A DNA stretch of 49,907 nt from Paramuribaculum sp. (GCA_029060545.1 JAIDTT010000065.1:1-49907); one strand, 5' to 3'; numbered from the stretch's first letter, positions 8,121 to 17,935 are shown. Made by a program: numbers and translations. The notes: generated by a model from the letters alone, not told the origin.

Positions 8121-9409
8121 CAACCAATCCCCGCCGACTTGTAGAGCGCCGCTATCTGGTGCCGTTTATCCTTATCACCTCACTCTTCGCCCTGTGGGGC
8201 TTTGCCAACGACATCACCAATCCGCTGGTGGCTGCGTTCAAGGATATAATGAACATATCCACGGCGCAGGCATCGATGGTGCAGTTTGCCTTCTACGGCG
8301 GTTACGCGACTATGGCTCTGCCGGCAGCACTCTTTATCCGGCGCTACAGCTACAAGAGCGGTATACTGCTCGGTCTTGGTCTGTATGCAGTAGGTGCATT
8401 CCTCTTTATTCCGGCAGCGGCATTCGAGCAGTTCTCATTTTTCTGCATATCGCTTTATGTGCTTACGTTCGGTCTGGCGTTTCTTGAGACTACAGCCAAC
8501 CCCTACATACTGTCGCTCGGCAGCAAGGAGACATCAACTCGCCGACTCAATTTCGCTCAGGCTTTCAATCCTGTAGGGTCGCTCACGGGTATGGGTGTGG
8601 CTTCGTTTATCATCCTGCCCAATCTTATCTCCGACGAGCGCGATGCTTCCGGACAACTCATACACACCACACTCACGTCGGCGGAAAGGGCTCACGATCT
8701 CGCCGTGATCCGCGACCCATACGTTGCAATAGGACTTGTGGTGCTGATTATGTTCATCATCATAGCCATAGCCAAAATGCCACGCGTGCAGAATGATGAG
8801 AACAAGATCGACTTCAGACATACACTCGCCCGCCTGTGGCAAAACAAGCCATATCGGTGGGGTGTAGTGGCGCAGGTATTCTATGTAGCTGCGCAGATTA
8901 TGGTGTGGACATTCATCATCCAATATGCCGACGCGCTCGGTATCTCCAAGGCTACAGCTCAAACATATAATATCATAGCGATGGGACTGGCTCTCAGCTT
9001 CCGATTCATCGGCACATATCTGATGAAGTATATTCGCCCGGCCCGGCTGCTGACAGCGTTCGGCATCGGCGCGATGGGGTGTACGGCAGCCACTATACTG
9101 ATACACGGCATTGCAGGTCTGTATTTTCTTGTGGCGATAAGCGCCTTTATGTCGATCATGTTTCCAAGCATCTATGGTATCGCGCTTGAAAAAGTAGAGG
9201 AGACCGATACTTCGCTCGGCGCGGCATTCCTTGTGATGGCAATCGTGGGCGGAGCTCTGATGCCCCCGTTGCAGGGTATGATCATCGACTGCGGCACTAT
9301 CGGTTGGCTTCCGGCAGTGAATGTGTCGTTTGTGCTTCCGCTGGGGTGCTTCACCATCGTGACGCTCTACGCGCTCTACATTCTGCGCCGACGCCGTAAC
9401 TTAAAATAA
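8117..9409 (+). CDS. fucP: L-fucose:H+ symporter
   Basis: A 430-residue major-facilitator permease with about 12 hydrophobic helices. FucP-family signatures include FILITSLFALWGFANDITNP in helix 1, YGGYATMALPAALFIRRYSYK in helix 2 and LAFLETTANPYILSLG in helix 4. Conserved acidic residues in the first helix region fit proton-coupled transport. It is the last gene of the fucose operon and starts inside the fucK stop (ATGA), supplying inner-membrane uptake of fucose. The C-terminus is basic and cytoplasmic (RRRRNLK). The gene is followed by about 100 bp of intergenic DNA carrying the etf promoter; I see no clear stem-and-U-run terminator in it. Confidence 0.94.
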   Translation: MTTNPRRLVERRYLVPFILITSLFALWGFANDITNPLVAAFKDIMNISTAQASMVQFAFYGGYATMALPAALFIRRYSYKSGILLGLGLYAVGAFLFIPAAAFEQFSFFCISLYVLTFGLAFLETTANPYILSLGSKETSTRRLNFAQAFNPVGSLTGMGVASFIILPNLISDERDASGQLIHTTLTSAERAHDLAVIRDPYVAIGLVVLIMFIIIAIAKMPRVQNDENKIDFRHTLARLWQNKPYRWGVVAQVFYVAAQIMVWTFIIQYADALGISKATAQTYNIIAMGLALSFRFIGTYLMKYIRPARLLTAFGIGAMGCTAATILIHGIAGLYFLVAISAFMSIMFPSIYGIALEKVEETDTSLGAAFLVMAIVGGALMPPLQGMIIDCGTIGWLPAVNVSFVLPLGCFTIVTLYALYILRRRRNLK

Positions 9410-9429
9410 GATAGCCGATAAGGATTTAT

Positions 9430-9474
9430 GCCACAACGTTCGGCATTTTGGGATAATTTTATTAACTTTGTGGC
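9430..9474 (+). promoter_or_regulatory. Predicted etfBA-acd promoter with flanking inverted repeat
   Basis: TAACTTTG (9463-9470) matches the -7 consensus, 46 bp before the etfB ATG. A TTCG lies at the -33 position with about 20-bp spacing, a weak match. GCCACAA (9430-9436) and TTGTGGC (9468-9474) form a 7-bp inverted repeat bracketing the whole promoter, the second arm overlapping the -7 box. The repeat may be a regulatory site or chance. Confidence 0.45.
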
Positions 9475-9515
9475 CAAATAAACTAACCGTTCACATAATT
9501 TAAAACTATAATCAT

Positions 9516-10388
9516 ATGAGTTTCAACATCATTGTACTCGCAAAGCAGGTGCCCGACACCCGCAATGTGGGTAAAGATGCAATGAAAGCGGACGGCACCA
9601 TCAACCGCGCTGCCCTTCCCGCCATCTTCAACCCCGAAGATCTCAATGCTCTCGAGCAGGCTCTTCGCATCAAAGAAGCCAATCCCGGCACTACCGTCAC
9701 CGTGCTTACGATGGGTCTCCCCCGTGCATCGGAAGTGATCCGCGAGGCTATGTACCGCGGAGCAGACGCCGGCATTGTGCTCACCGACCGAGTACTCGGC
9801 GGCGCAGACACCCTGGCCACATCTTACTCTCTGGCACAGGCAGTAAAAAAATTCGGCAACTATGACCTGATCCTCGGTGGTCGTCAGGCTATCGACGGTG
9901 ATACCGCTCAGGTAGGTCCGCAGATCGCAGAAAAGCTCGGTCTGCCTCAGGTGACTTACGCAGAGGAAATCGTAGACATCACTCCGAAAGATATCACAGT
10001 GAAACGCCGTCTAGAGAATGGTATCGAGACTGTGAAGGCTCCCCTGCCATGCGTAGTGACCGTGAACGGTAGCGCAGCAGAATGTCGCCCGCGCAACGCT
10101 ATGCTTCTGCAGAAATACAAATATGCGGCTTCCACTTCCGAGCAGAACGCTCTCGACGAGACACGCAAGTCACTCATCGAAAAGCGTCCTTATCTGAATA
10201 TCGCAGAGTGGAGCGCAGCTTTCGTGGAGGCAGATCCCGAGCAGATCGGTCTGCCCGGCTCCCCCACCAAGGTGAAATCGATTGAAAACGTAGTATTCAC
10301 AGCTAAGGAAAGTCGCCGAATCGAAAACAACGACGAACAGCTCGAGCAGCTCGTGAAGGAACTTATCGCCAACCACACCATCGGCTGA
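9516..10388 (+). CDS. etfB: Electron transfer flavoprotein subunit beta
   Basis: A 290-residue EtfB, the AMP/FAD-binding small subunit of electron transfer flavoprotein. It begins SFNIIVLAKQVPDTRNVG and carries FNPEDLNALEQALRIKE and TVLTMGLPRASEVIREAMYR. The EtfB signature region includes LILGGRQAIDGDTAQVGPQI and VKAPLPCVVTVNG. It forms a heterodimer with EtfA encoded 40 bp downstream, and the next gene is an acyl-CoA dehydrogenase, so it should carry electrons between that dehydrogenase and another carrier. It is somewhat longer than minimal EtfB (about 250-260 residues) because of its C-terminal segment. Whether the complex bifurcates electrons cannot be decided from these sequences. Confidence 0.96.
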   Translation: MSFNIIVLAKQVPDTRNVGKDAMKADGTINRAALPAIFNPEDLNALEQALRIKEANPGTTVTVLTMGLPRASEVIREAMYRGADAGIVLTDRVLGGADTLATSYSLAQAVKKFGNYDLILGGRQAIDGDTAQVGPQIAEKLGLPQVTYAEEIVDITPKDITVKRRLENGIETVKAPLPCVVTVNGSAAECRPRNAMLLQKYKYAASTSEQNALDETRKSLIEKRPYLNIAEWSAAFVEADPEQIGLPGSPTKVKSIENVVFTAKESRRIENNDEQLEQLVKELIANHTIG

Positions 10389-10428
10389 TACTTCGCTTTA
10401 TTCCATCAACATCACAATCCACTCAGAT

Positions 10429-11457
10429 ATGAAAGATCAAAACAACCTCATAGTATATTGCGAGTTTGATGAAGGCAAAGTAGCCGACGTCAGCCTCGAA
10501 CTCCTCACCAAAGGCCGCGAACTGGCAACGAAGCTCGGTGTGAATCTCGAAGCGGTAGTTGTAGGCGACAACCTCGAAGGTATCGAAAAACAGCTCTTCC
10601 CCTATGGTGTAGACAAAGTATATAAGGTAGCTGACAAACGCCTCTATCCTTATACCTCCAATCCCCACGCTGCTGTGCTTATCAATCTCTTCAAGGAGAT
10701 CAAGCCTCAGATCTGCCTTATGGGCGCCACCTGCATAGGCCGCGACCTTGGCCCCCGCGTATCCTCCTGCCTGCACAGCGGTCTGACCGCCGACTGTACA
10801 TCACTTGAAATCGGCCCCCACACCGATCCCAAGACAGGCAAGGAATACGAGAACCTTCTCTATCAGATCCGTCCCGCATTCGGCGGCAACATCGTGGCCA
10901 CGATCGTGAACCCCGAATGCCGTCCGCAGATGGCTACCGTACGTGAAGGCGTGATGAAGAAAGAGGTATTCGATCCTGAATACAAGGGCGAAGTGGTAGA
11001 ACTCGATGCCTCCAAGTATGTCGCTCCCGAGGACTTCGTGGTAGAAATCCTCGACCGCCACATCGAGAAGTCGAAAGTCAATATCAAGAACTCTCCCATA
11101 ATCGTAGCCGGCGGCTATGGCATGGGCTCCAAGGAAAACTTTGACCTGCTCTACAAGCTTGCCGATACTCTCGGCGCTGAAGTAGGTGCCTCGCGCGCAG
11201 CTGTCGATGCAGGCTTCTGCGAGCATGAACGTCAGATCGGTCAGACCGGTGTCACCGTGCGTCCAAAACTCTATATCGCATGCGGTATCTCCGGCCAGAT
11301 CCAGCACATTGCCGGTATGCAGGACAGCTCTATCATCATCTCGATCAACAGCGATCCCGACGCTCCCATCAATACGATAGCCGACTTCGTGATCACCGGC
11401 AATGCTGAGGATGTAATTCCGAAGCTGATCAACTATTATAAAAAGAATTCCAAGTAA
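10429..11457 (+). CDS. etfA: Electron transfer flavoprotein subunit alpha
   Basis: A 342-residue EtfA. The N-terminal domain starts DQNNLIVYCEFDEGKVADVS and contains LMGATCIGRDLGPRVSSCLH. The C-terminal FAD-binding domain has IVAGGYGMGSKENFDLLYKL, GAEVGASRAAVDAGF, and PKLYIACGISGQIQHIAGMQ followed by INSDPDAPINTIADFVI, the canonical EtfA signature. It pairs with the adjacent EtfB as a soluble cytoplasmic flavoprotein. The gene lies between etfB (40 bp) and the acyl-CoA dehydrogenase (21 bp) in what appears to be a single transcript. There is no iron-sulphur extension. Confidence 0.96.
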   Translation: MKDQNNLIVYCEFDEGKVADVSLELLTKGRELATKLGVNLEAVVVGDNLEGIEKQLFPYGVDKVYKVADKRLYPYTSNPHAAVLINLFKEIKPQICLMGATCIGRDLGPRVSSCLHSGLTADCTSLEIGPHTDPKTGKEYENLLYQIRPAFGGNIVATIVNPECRPQMATVREGVMKKEVFDPEYKGEVVELDASKYVAPEDFVVEILDRHIEKSKVNIKNSPIIVAGGYGMGSKENFDLLYKLADTLGAEVGASRAAVDAGFCEHERQIGQTGVTVRPKLYIACGISGQIQHIAGMQDSSIIISINSDPDAPINTIADFVITGNAEDVIPKLINYYKKNSK

Positions 11458-11478
11458 TATCACATTCACATCTACGAT

Positions 11479-13179
11479 ATGTCGAACTTCTATAACGATA
11501 ACCCCGATCTGAAGCATCACCTGAGCCATCCGCTTATGGAGAAAATCGCCGCTCTGAAAGAACGCGATTACGCAGATGCTGAAACATACGACTATGCGCC
11601 CTACGACTTCAACGACGCTATGGACTCCTATAACAAGGTGCTTGAAATCGTCGGCGATATCTGCGGCGGCGTGATCGCCGAGAATGCCGAAGGTGTAGAC
11701 GCACAGGGTCCCCGCGTAGTCGACGGCCACGTTGAATACGCTGACGGCACCAAGCAGAATCTCGAACTCTGCCGCAAGGCCGGCCTGATGGGTATGGCTA
11801 TGCCCCGCCGCCTCGGTGGCCTGAATTTCCCCATCACCCCCTACATCATGGCTGCCGAAATCGTGAGCCGTGCCGATACCGGTTTTGAAAACCTATGGGG
11901 TCTGCAGGACTGCGCCGAAACCATCTATGAATTTGCTGATGAAGATCAGAAGAAGCGTTTCATCCCCCGCGTATGCCAGGGTGAGACTATGTCGATGGAC
12001 CTTACCGAGCCTGATGCCGGTTCCGACCTCCAGTCGGTAATGCTCAAGGCTACCGAACAGCCCGACGGCACATGGCGTCTGAACGGTGTGAAGCGATTTA
12101 TCACCAACGGTGACAGCGATATTCACCTCGTACTCGCCCGCTCTGAGGATGGTACGAAGGATGGTCGCGGTCTGTCGATGTTTATCTACGACAAGCGCGA
12201 TGGCGGCGTAACCGTACGCCGTATCGAAAACAAGATGGGTATCAAGGGATCGCCCACTTGCGAGCTCGTATATAAGAATGCCAAGGCTGAACTCTGCGGC
12301 TCACGCCGTCTCGGTCTTATCAAATATGTGATGGCTCTTATGAACGGTGCCCGTCTCGGTATCGCCGCCCAGAGCGTGGGTGTAAGCGAGCGCGCATACC
12401 GCGAAGCTCTCGCATACGCCAAGGACCGCAAGCAGTTTGGCAAGGCTATCATCGAATTCCCCGCTGTATACGAAATGCTGGCCGTAATGAAGGCTAAACT
12501 CGACGCATCACGCGCTCTTCTCTATGAAACAGCACGCTACGTTGACCTCTACAAGCTCTATGAGGACATCGCCAAAGAGCGCTCGCTCACTCCCGACGAA
12601 CGCAAGGAGATGAAGTTCTACTCCAAGCTCGCCGATGCCTGCACTCCTCTGGCCAAAGGTCTGGGCAGCGAATACTGCAATCAGAACTGCTACGACTGTA
12701 TCCAGATTCACGGTGGCTCCGGCTTCATGAAGGACTATGCCTGCGAACGCATCTACCGCGACGCCCGCATCACTTCCATCTACGAGGGTACAACCCAGCT
12801 GCAGGTAGTGGCTGCTATCCGCCACGTCACCACCGGTACTTACCTCGGCCTGATCGACAGTTACGCTCAGATTCCCGTATCGGAAGAGTTGCAGCCGCTG
12901 CGTGATGTTCTTGCCAAACTCACCGCTACCTACAAGGAATCGGTGGAGGCTGTGATGGCTGTAGGCGATACAGCGTATACCGATTTTATGGCTCGCCGTA
13001 TGGTAGAGATGGCCGGATTTATCATCATGGCACACCTCGTAGTACTCGATGCCAACCGCAACGAATCGTTCAAGAAGTCGGCCCAGGTTTATGTAAACCT
13101 CGTTCAGGCAGAAGTAGCCAAGCACGCCGAATTCATCAAAGCGTTCAAGGCCGCCGAACTCGCCGACTACATGGCATAA
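11479..13179 (+). CDS. Acyl-CoA dehydrogenase family protein
   Basis: A 566-residue flavin-dependent acyl-CoA dehydrogenase. Residues about 50-390 hold the usual fold: GETMSMDLTEPDAGSDLQSV (FAD and substrate loop), GVKRFITNGDSDIHLVLARS, NKMGIKGSPTCELVYKNA and ARLGIAAQSVGVSERAYREA. The region QIHGGSGFMKDYACERIYRD then SIYEGTTQLQ includes the Glu of YEGT, the usual catalytic base position. A helical C-terminal extension of about 120 residues makes it longer than classical ACADs (about 380). Adjacent etfBA supply its electron acceptor. The acyl substrate is not evident; a short-chain or crotonyl/butyryl role would be a guess. Confidence 0.92.
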   Translation: MSNFYNDNPDLKHHLSHPLMEKIAALKERDYADAETYDYAPYDFNDAMDSYNKVLEIVGDICGGVIAENAEGVDAQGPRVVDGHVEYADGTKQNLELCRKAGLMGMAMPRRLGGLNFPITPYIMAAEIVSRADTGFENLWGLQDCAETIYEFADEDQKKRFIPRVCQGETMSMDLTEPDAGSDLQSVMLKATEQPDGTWRLNGVKRFITNGDSDIHLVLARSEDGTKDGRGLSMFIYDKRDGGVTVRRIENKMGIKGSPTCELVYKNAKAELCGSRRLGLIKYVMALMNGARLGIAAQSVGVSERAYREALAYAKDRKQFGKAIIEFPAVYEMLAVMKAKLDASRALLYETARYVDLYKLYEDIAKERSLTPDERKEMKFYSKLADACTPLAKGLGSEYCNQNCYDCIQIHGGSGFMKDYACERIYRDARITSIYEGTTQLQVVAAIRHVTTGTYLGLIDSYAQIPVSEELQPLRDVLAKLTATYKESVEAVMAVGDTAYTDFMARRMVEMAGFIIMAHLVVLDANRNESFKKSAQVYVNLVQAEVAKHAEFIKAFKAAELADYMA

Positions 13180-13197
13180 TCATTCGGCAACAATACT

Positions 13198-13234
13198 AAT
13201 AAGGCCGCGAATCATTCAGGTTCGCGGCCTTATT
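13198..13234. terminator. Bidirectional terminator between acd and menE
   Basis: A perfect 14-bp stem (13198-13211 with 13221-13234) and 9-base loop; each arm has AATAAGGCCGCGAA or its complement. AT-rich flanks give TTATTATTTTG on the plus strand and an AT-rich tail on the minus strand. The menE stop codon (13218-13216) lies in the loop, so one arm also encodes the last residues of MenE. Confidence 0.85.
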
Positions 13235-14181
13235 ATTTTGCCATTGACGCGCTTAAGGCGCGGGGTGTAGAGTATCTCTTTCGGGACTTCGGCCGACGGT
13301 AACATTTCGCGCAACTTCTCATACAGGCCTCCGATGGCCGCATCGGCTTCTACGAGCATTACGAGTTCGGCCCCCCACTTATCGCTTGGCCGTCCAAATA
13401 TCACAAATGACCTGCCTTCCAATGCGGGAGCTACTTTCTTCTCTATTACCTCCGGCATCAGTTTCAGGCCACCGGAAATAACTACGTTGTCGAATCGGCC
13501 GAGCCAACGGAAATGAATCGGATCAATCAATTCAGCAATATCATTGGTAATAATGGGTGAGTATGAAGCTCCATCGGTAACGATGATCAGGCAGCCGCGG
13601 TCGTCGAGCGCGAACTCTGTGCCGGGTAAAGCTTCATATACATCACTCCCTATCCAGCGCAATGCTACATGGCTGCACGTCTCCGTCATGCCATAACTCA
13701 CATACGCGCTATGGTATCCGGCAGCAAGCAATGCTGACTCAAGAGTTTCGGGGAGTGGCGAACCTCCGATAAGGAGCCTTTGGACAAGCGACAGACGCCC
13801 GCTATCCAGTAGGTAACGCAGCTGTGAGGGTACCACTGAGAGAAGTGAGACAGGTAAGCCCGTATAGGACTCGAGCGGGCGATTGGATGGGGTTTCGATA
13901 TAAAGAGAAGCGCCACTGACGAGTGAGCGCACAGCCATCATCTTACCGGCAATATAGGATGCCGAAAGCGGTAGCCCAAGAATAGAGCCGGCGTCGATAC
14001 CGAAATATCGACAAGTGGCGCGAGCCGACATCAGCATATCGTCGCGACTGAGGAGAATATTTTTCGGCACACCCGTTGACCCGGATGTGTGTGCGGTGAT
14101 ACCCGCAGAGTCGGAGTCCCACTCATTCATAAAATCTCGGAGCTCATCAGTAGCATATCCAATAAGCCGTATTGACTTCAT
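13216..14181 (-). CDS. menE: o-Succinylbenzoate--CoA ligase (AMP-binding enzyme)
   Basis: A 321-residue adenylate-forming enzyme that activates o-succinylbenzoate with CoA in menaquinone synthesis. I place the start at the ATG at 14181 ([17 protein letters not shown]), which overlaps the menC stop by 4 bp (ATGA). An upstream ATG at 14199 would overlap menC by 22 bp. The AMP-binding P-loop is at residues 31-40 (HTSGSTGVPK). The ligase core follows (YVSYGMTETCSHVALRW, RFDNVVISGGLKLMPEVIEK), with the C-terminal lysine region LKRVNGKIIRP. The protein lacks the about 100 N-terminal residues found in larger MenE enzymes, which I believe is usual in Bacteroidales. Last gene of menD-B-C-E. Confidence 0.9.
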   Translation of the reverse strand: MKSIRLIGYATDELRDFMNEWDSDSAGITAHTSGSTGVPKNILLSRDDMLMSARATCRYFGIDAGSILGLPLSASYIAGKMMAVRSLVSGASLYIETPSNRPLESYTGLPVSLLSVVPSQLRYLLDSGRLSLVQRLLIGGSPLPETLESALLAAGYHSAYVSYGMTETCSHVALRWIGSDVYEALPGTEFALDDRGCLIIVTDGASYSPIITNDIAELIDPIHFRWLGRFDNVVISGGLKLMPEVIEKKVAPALEGRSFVIFGRPSDKWGAELVMLVEADAAIGGLYEKLREMLPSAEVPKEILYTPRLKRVNGKIIRPRT

Positions 14182-15209
14182 ATATCGGGAAGTGTCCATT
14201 CGCCATCGGTATTATAATAAATTCTGTCGCCCTGAAGATATACGGGAGAAGGGATATTATTGAGATAGAGATTGCCGGTACCAAGTCCCTGCACCATCGC
14301 CGGGCGTCCTTTTGCGGCTACCCACTGCGCTATGGCATTTAGTCCGATGTTGGATTCGAGAGCCGATGTAGCCCACCAGCCTATCCCGGATGCCTCGGCC
14401 AACTCAATCCAATGATCAGCACCCTCAAATCCGCCACATAGGGTAGGCTTGAGTATGACGTATCGTGGATGGATAAATTCGATCATCTGCCGACGGAGTT
14501 CCGGATCGTTCACTCCGATCAGTTCCTCATCGAGGGCAACAGGGATGGGTGAATCCTTGCATATCTTTGCCATCTGCTTCCACTGCTTCTGACGTATGGG
14601 CTGTTCAATGGAATGAATATCGAACTGCGAGAGGGACTCGAGGCGTGACAAAGCATTATCCGGAGAAAAGGCGCCATTGGCATCCAGACGAATCTCCAAC
14701 CGGTCGGAAGGAAAAAGCCGACGAAGATAGCGAAGCAAGTCCAACTCCTGATTGAAATCAATGCCTCCGATTTTCAATTTGATACAACGGAAGCGGTCGG
14801 CAATCTTCTCCCTGATACGCTCGGCCATCTGCTCTTTTGTTCCCATCCAAATAAGCCCGTTGATGGGAATACCCTCACCGGTACGTGTCCAGTATGAATC
14901 CCAAGGGATACGATGTCCGCCTCCTGTAAGATCGCGGAGCGCGGTGGTCAAGCCCATACGAATCGAAGGGTAGGCATTGAGATCCGTGCCCTCCGGATCG
15001 ATCAGCGCGCGAGAGAGACGCTCCTCGTAGTCGGGAACATCGTCGCAACTCAGACCCTGGAATAGACCGCACTCCCCTACACCATATATATCGGGATATG
15101 CCTCATCCCACACCTTGATAAAGTATGTAGGCTTGGTGAGCATCACCGACCGCGATGTTACAGCCGGCTGACGAAAACGTAATTCGTATTTGCTGTATGC
15201 TGCTTTCAA
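14178..15209 (-). CDS. menC: o-Succinylbenzoate synthase
   Basis: A 343-residue enolase-superfamily enzyme that dehydrates SHCHC to o-succinylbenzoate. All expected catalytic residues are visible: Lys144 and Lys146 (IKLKIGG), the metal ligands Asp176 (RLDANGAF), Glu202 (SIEQPI) and Asp227 (ALDEELIG), and Lys254 ([12 protein letters not shown]). An N-terminal capping domain (1-120) precedes the barrel. It overlaps menB by 4 bp upstream and menE by 4 bp downstream, giving tight coupling. The enolase superfamily includes racemases with the same K-x-K arrangement, but the men cluster settles the function. Confidence 0.94.
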   Translation of the reverse strand: MKAAYSKYELRFRQPAVTSRSVMLTKPTYFIKVWDEAYPDIYGVGECGLFQGLSCDDVPDYEERLSRALIDPEGTDLNAYPSIRMGLTTALRDLTGGGHRIPWDSYWTRTGEGIPINGLIWMGTKEQMAERIREKIADRFRCIKLKIGGIDFNQELDLLRYLRRLFPSDRLEIRLDANGAFSPDNALSRLESLSQFDIHSIEQPIRQKQWKQMAKICKDSPIPVALDEELIGVNDPELRRQMIEFIHPRYVILKPTLCGGFEGADHWIELAEASGIGWWATSALESNIGLNAIAQWVAAKGRPAMVQGLGTGNLYLNNIPSPVYLQGDRIYYNTDGEWTLPDI

Positions 15210-16024
15210 CCCGGAAATTTATCGAACTGTCCGAAATCGGGGCGACGCTTCTCAAGGAAAGCATTCTTACCTTCCTGAGCTTCAGCCATGAGATAGTACA
15301 TCAATGTGGCATCACCGGCCATTTCCATAAGACCGCGCTGACCGTCGAGCTCGGCATTTAGACCGCGCTTGATCATACGTATGGCCATCGGGCTACGCTC
15401 AAGAATAGTGTTGCACCACTCGATAGTAGTCTCTTCGAGTTTGTCGAAAGGCACTACGGTATTGATCATACCCATCTCAAGAGCCTCCTTGGCTGAATAC
15501 TGACGGCAAAGGAACCAGATCTCGCGCGCCTTCTTCTGTCCGACGCATCGAGCAAGATAGGAAGAGCCGAAGCCGGCGTCGAAACTGCCGACTTTCGGAC
15601 CTGTCTGACCGAAAATAGCGTTTTCGGAAGCGATGGTGAGGTCGCATACAAGCTGAAGGACATTACCACCACCAATGGCATAACCGTTGACCATAGCAAT
15701 TACTGGCTTGGGAATGGATCGGATAGCCTTGTGCAAATCAAGTACATTGAGTCGGGGCACTCCCTGCTCGTCGATATATCCTCCGATACCTTTCACCGTC
15801 TGGTCGCCACCGGAGCAGAATGCCTTGTCGCCTATACCGGTGAGCACTACCACACCGATATCCGAACGCTCGCGACAGATTGACATCGCATCAAGCATCT
15901 CCTTATTGGTCTGAGGGCGGAATGCGTTGTAGACTCTCGGACGATTTATAGTAATCTTGGCTATGCCACCGAGCTGTTGGAAGAGTATGTCTTCGTATTC
16001 TTTGATTGTAGTCCAATTATTCAT
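15206..16024 (-). CDS. menB: 1,4-Dihydroxy-2-naphthoyl-CoA synthase
   Basis: A 272-residue crotonase-fold enzyme that cyclises o-succinylbenzoyl-CoA in the menaquinone pathway. I take the ATG at 16024 ([20 protein letters not shown]). The frame stays open 56 codons further upstream, but that stretch lies inside menD and is unlike MenB. Signatures include [39 protein letters not shown] (oxyanion hole), [20 protein letters not shown], and [20 protein letters not shown] with the conserved Asp, ending in [21 protein letters not shown]. It overlaps menD by 8 bp and menC by 4 bp. Confidence 0.96.
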   Translation of the reverse strand: MNNWTTIKEYEDILFQQLGGIAKITINRPRVYNAFRPQTNKEMLDAMSICRERSDIGVVVLTGIGDKAFCSGGDQTVKGIGGYIDEQGVPRLNVLDLHKAIRSIPKPVIAMVNGYAIGGGNVLQLVCDLTIASENAIFGQTGPKVGSFDAGFGSSYLARCVGQKKAREIWFLCRQYSAKEALEMGMINTVVPFDKLEETTIEWCNTILERSPMAIRMIKRGLNAELDGQRGLMEMAGDATLMYYLMAEAQEGKNAFLEKRRPDFGQFDKFPG

Positions 16025-17735
16025 GATTGTATGTTGAGCAAAAGTGAAAATATTCCTTGAGAATGTCGGCCGACTCACGCGCGGGCGTATGCACCACAAG
16101 CAGTCCGGGATGTTCCTTATCGGAAGCCATCGCCGAGAATTGCGCACGCAATTCCTCTTCCGACGAAGCCTCATACACGGCGAAGCCGGCACTGTGGGCT
16201 AAGGCCATAATAGATCCGACAGGCTGCCCGCAGGCGAGGTATGTATCGAGGACAGGCATCTCAGACGTGGCCTTAATGAATCGGAAGATTCCACCACCAC
16301 CATTATCGACCACGATCATCTTAAAGCGCGGCGTGATCTGCGACAGAGCAAGCGATCCGATGTCGTAGGCCGCCGAGGTGTCGCCGGAAATCAGAAGCGT
16401 GGCGTCGTGGCGGTATTCAATAGATGCACCTATTGCTGTGGCCGTGCAGCCGTCGATGCCACTCACACCTCGGTTGCAATCGCAGCGGTGAAGTTCGCGG
16501 TAGCCGAAAATCTGCCCGTAGCGTATCGGCGTACCATTGGAAAACTGCACATTCCACCTTCGAGGTATAATTTGAGTAATCACCGACAAGGCTTTGAAGT
16601 CAGACCATGGAGAGCGGTATGCGTAAGACTGTGTAAGCGATATGGCTCGATCGCGTTCCCGGCGCCAAATACGGGAGTATTCACTACTGACCTGATCGGA
16701 ACACTTGGAGACTGACGCGGCAAGCTGACTGAAGAAGGCCGCCGGCTCGGTAGCAATACGCGCCGAGAGGTGCTTGAAGCAGTCGACAGTATCATCAACC
16801 ATACTTACGTGCCAATGCTCCACACACTTGAGCGAACGCAGAAATTCCTTTAGATGACGCGATACCAGTGCCCCACCAACTGTGATAACCAGCTGCGGCT
16901 CAAACTCACCGATATCCGCTCCACGCACAGCGGCGAGAGTACCATCGATATTGGGAATGAACAATGGCCCGTGAAGGTTGGCAATCGTCTCAGTAAGCAC
17001 GACGACGTTAGGTAACCGCGATAGCCTCCCTATCGATTCGTTGAGTTTGCGGTCGGGCGCCATGAAGCCACATACAATCATTACCCGTGAAGTAGTGGCC
17101 ACTTTCAACGCCAACTCCTTTATTTGCTCGGGGGCGAGCCATGGCTGAGGGGTAACAAGGCGCAGCGGCGCCGGCCTCAGAGCATCATCTGGTATTTCCG
17201 TCAACGCACCAATCGGTACATCTATTACTATATTAATGTGTACGGGGCCCGGAGCGCCAGACGTTGCCGTAATGATGGCATCGTTGACCTGACGGCAGAC
17301 AAACCATTCATCCTCATCGGATCTGACAGGCGGAAGATTATAACTCTTCTTTACGATTGAACTCATCACTCCCGGCTGTACGATGGTCTGCGAATCATCC
17401 TGACCGATCCACTGCGCCGGACGGTCGGCCGTAATCACGATCAGCGGAGTACGGCTATAATATGCCTCCGACACCGCCGGCATATATTCGAGTGCGGCCG
17501 ATCCGGAGGTGCATACTAGCGCCACCGGCTCACCGGAGGCGCGGGCCATACCCAAAGCAAGGAATCCGGCCTGCCGTTCATCCGTGACGAGTTGTGTCGT
17601 CAATGCCGTATCAGAGGCTATGGCCTGCAATAAAGGTGCATTTCTACTGCCTGGCGAAACCACAACGCGACTGATATTATGAGCCGCGAGCAACTCGGCC
17701 AGACGTCGTGCCGATATATTGGATGTAGTGATCAT
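16017..17735 (-). CDS. menD: SEPHCHC synthase (menaquinone pathway)
   Basis: A 572-residue thiamine-diphosphate enzyme joining isochorismate and 2-oxoglutarate. The N-terminal Pyr domain has [35 protein letters not shown] and [20 protein letters not shown], followed by [20 protein letters not shown]. The C-terminal PP domain has [36 protein letters not shown] and a ThDP/Mg region [16 protein letters not shown] ending in [11 protein letters not shown]. It heads menD-B-C-E. In Bacteroides, menF normally precedes menD; here a divergent protease does. The predicted promoter box ends only 9 bp before the ATG, so the mRNA should have almost no leader. No alternative ATG nearby would give a better MenD N-terminus. 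Confidence 0.96.
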   Translation of the reverse strand: MITTSNISARRLAELLAAHNISRVVVSPGSRNAPLLQAIASDTALTTQLVTDERQAGFLALGMARASGEPVALVCTSGSAALEYMPAVSEAYYSRTPLIVITADRPAQWIGQDDSQTIVQPGVMSSIVKKSYNLPPVRSDEDEWFVCRQVNDAIITATSGAPGPVHINIVIDVPIGALTEIPDDALRPAPLRLVTPQPWLAPEQIKELALKVATTSRVMIVCGFMAPDRKLNESIGRLSRLPNVVVLTETIANLHGPLFIPNIDGTLAAVRGADIGEFEPQLVITVGGALVSRHLKEFLRSLKCVEHWHVSMVDDTVDCFKHLSARIATEPAAFFSQLAASVSKCSDQVSSEYSRIWRRERDRAISLTQSYAYRSPWSDFKALSVITQIIPRRWNVQFSNGTPIRYGQIFGYRELHRCDCNRGVSGIDGCTATAIGASIEYRHDATLLISGDTSAAYDIGSLALSQITPRFKMIVVDNGGGGIFRFIKATSEMPVLDTYLACGQPVGSIMALAHSAGFAVYEASSEEELRAQFSAMASDKEHPGLLVVHTPARESADILKEYFHFCSTYNHE

Positions 17736-17744
17736 ACTTACTCA

Positions 17745-17774
17745 CAAAGTTACGGATTTTTCCCCGTAAATCAA
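17745..17774 (-). promoter_or_regulatory. menD promoter
   Basis: On the minus strand TTG at 17774-17772 and TAACTTTG at 17752-17745 are separated by 19 bp, a good match to the Bacteroidetes primary promoter. The box ends 9 bp upstream of the menD ATG (17735), so transcription should start within a few bases of the start codon. Confidence 0.65.
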
Positions 17775-17836
17775 TATTTCGGATGGTATCGCTTAAATAC
17801 TGATTATTCATCAAATACGCCAAAGCGTTAAAAGTT

Positions 17837-17898
17837 GTTACAATGCAGTGACATTTCTTGCGCAAATACTAATCCTAACATTTTGTTACATATCTTTG
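17837..17898 (+). promoter_or_regulatory. Protease gene promoter region with three GTTACA copies
   Basis: TATCTTTG at 17891-17898 fits the -7 box, 37 bp before the ATG. GTTACA occurs in the same orientation at 17837, 17885 and 17906. The second copy abuts the -7 box and the last two are 21 bp apart, two helical turns. No -33 TTG is seen at normal spacing. The repeats may be activator sites. Confidence 0.45.
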
Positions 17899-17935
17899 CA
17901 AAACAGTTACACAATATCGCATTTCTAAGGTATTT

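Noticed and set aside
10801-11730. A 309-codon minus-strand open frame across etfA and acd
   Set aside because: It lies antisense to two well-supported genes and its sequence resembles no family.
16025-16192. N-terminal extension of menB by 56 residues
   Set aside because: The stretch lies within menD and is unlike MenB; the ATG at 16024 gives the normal N-terminus.
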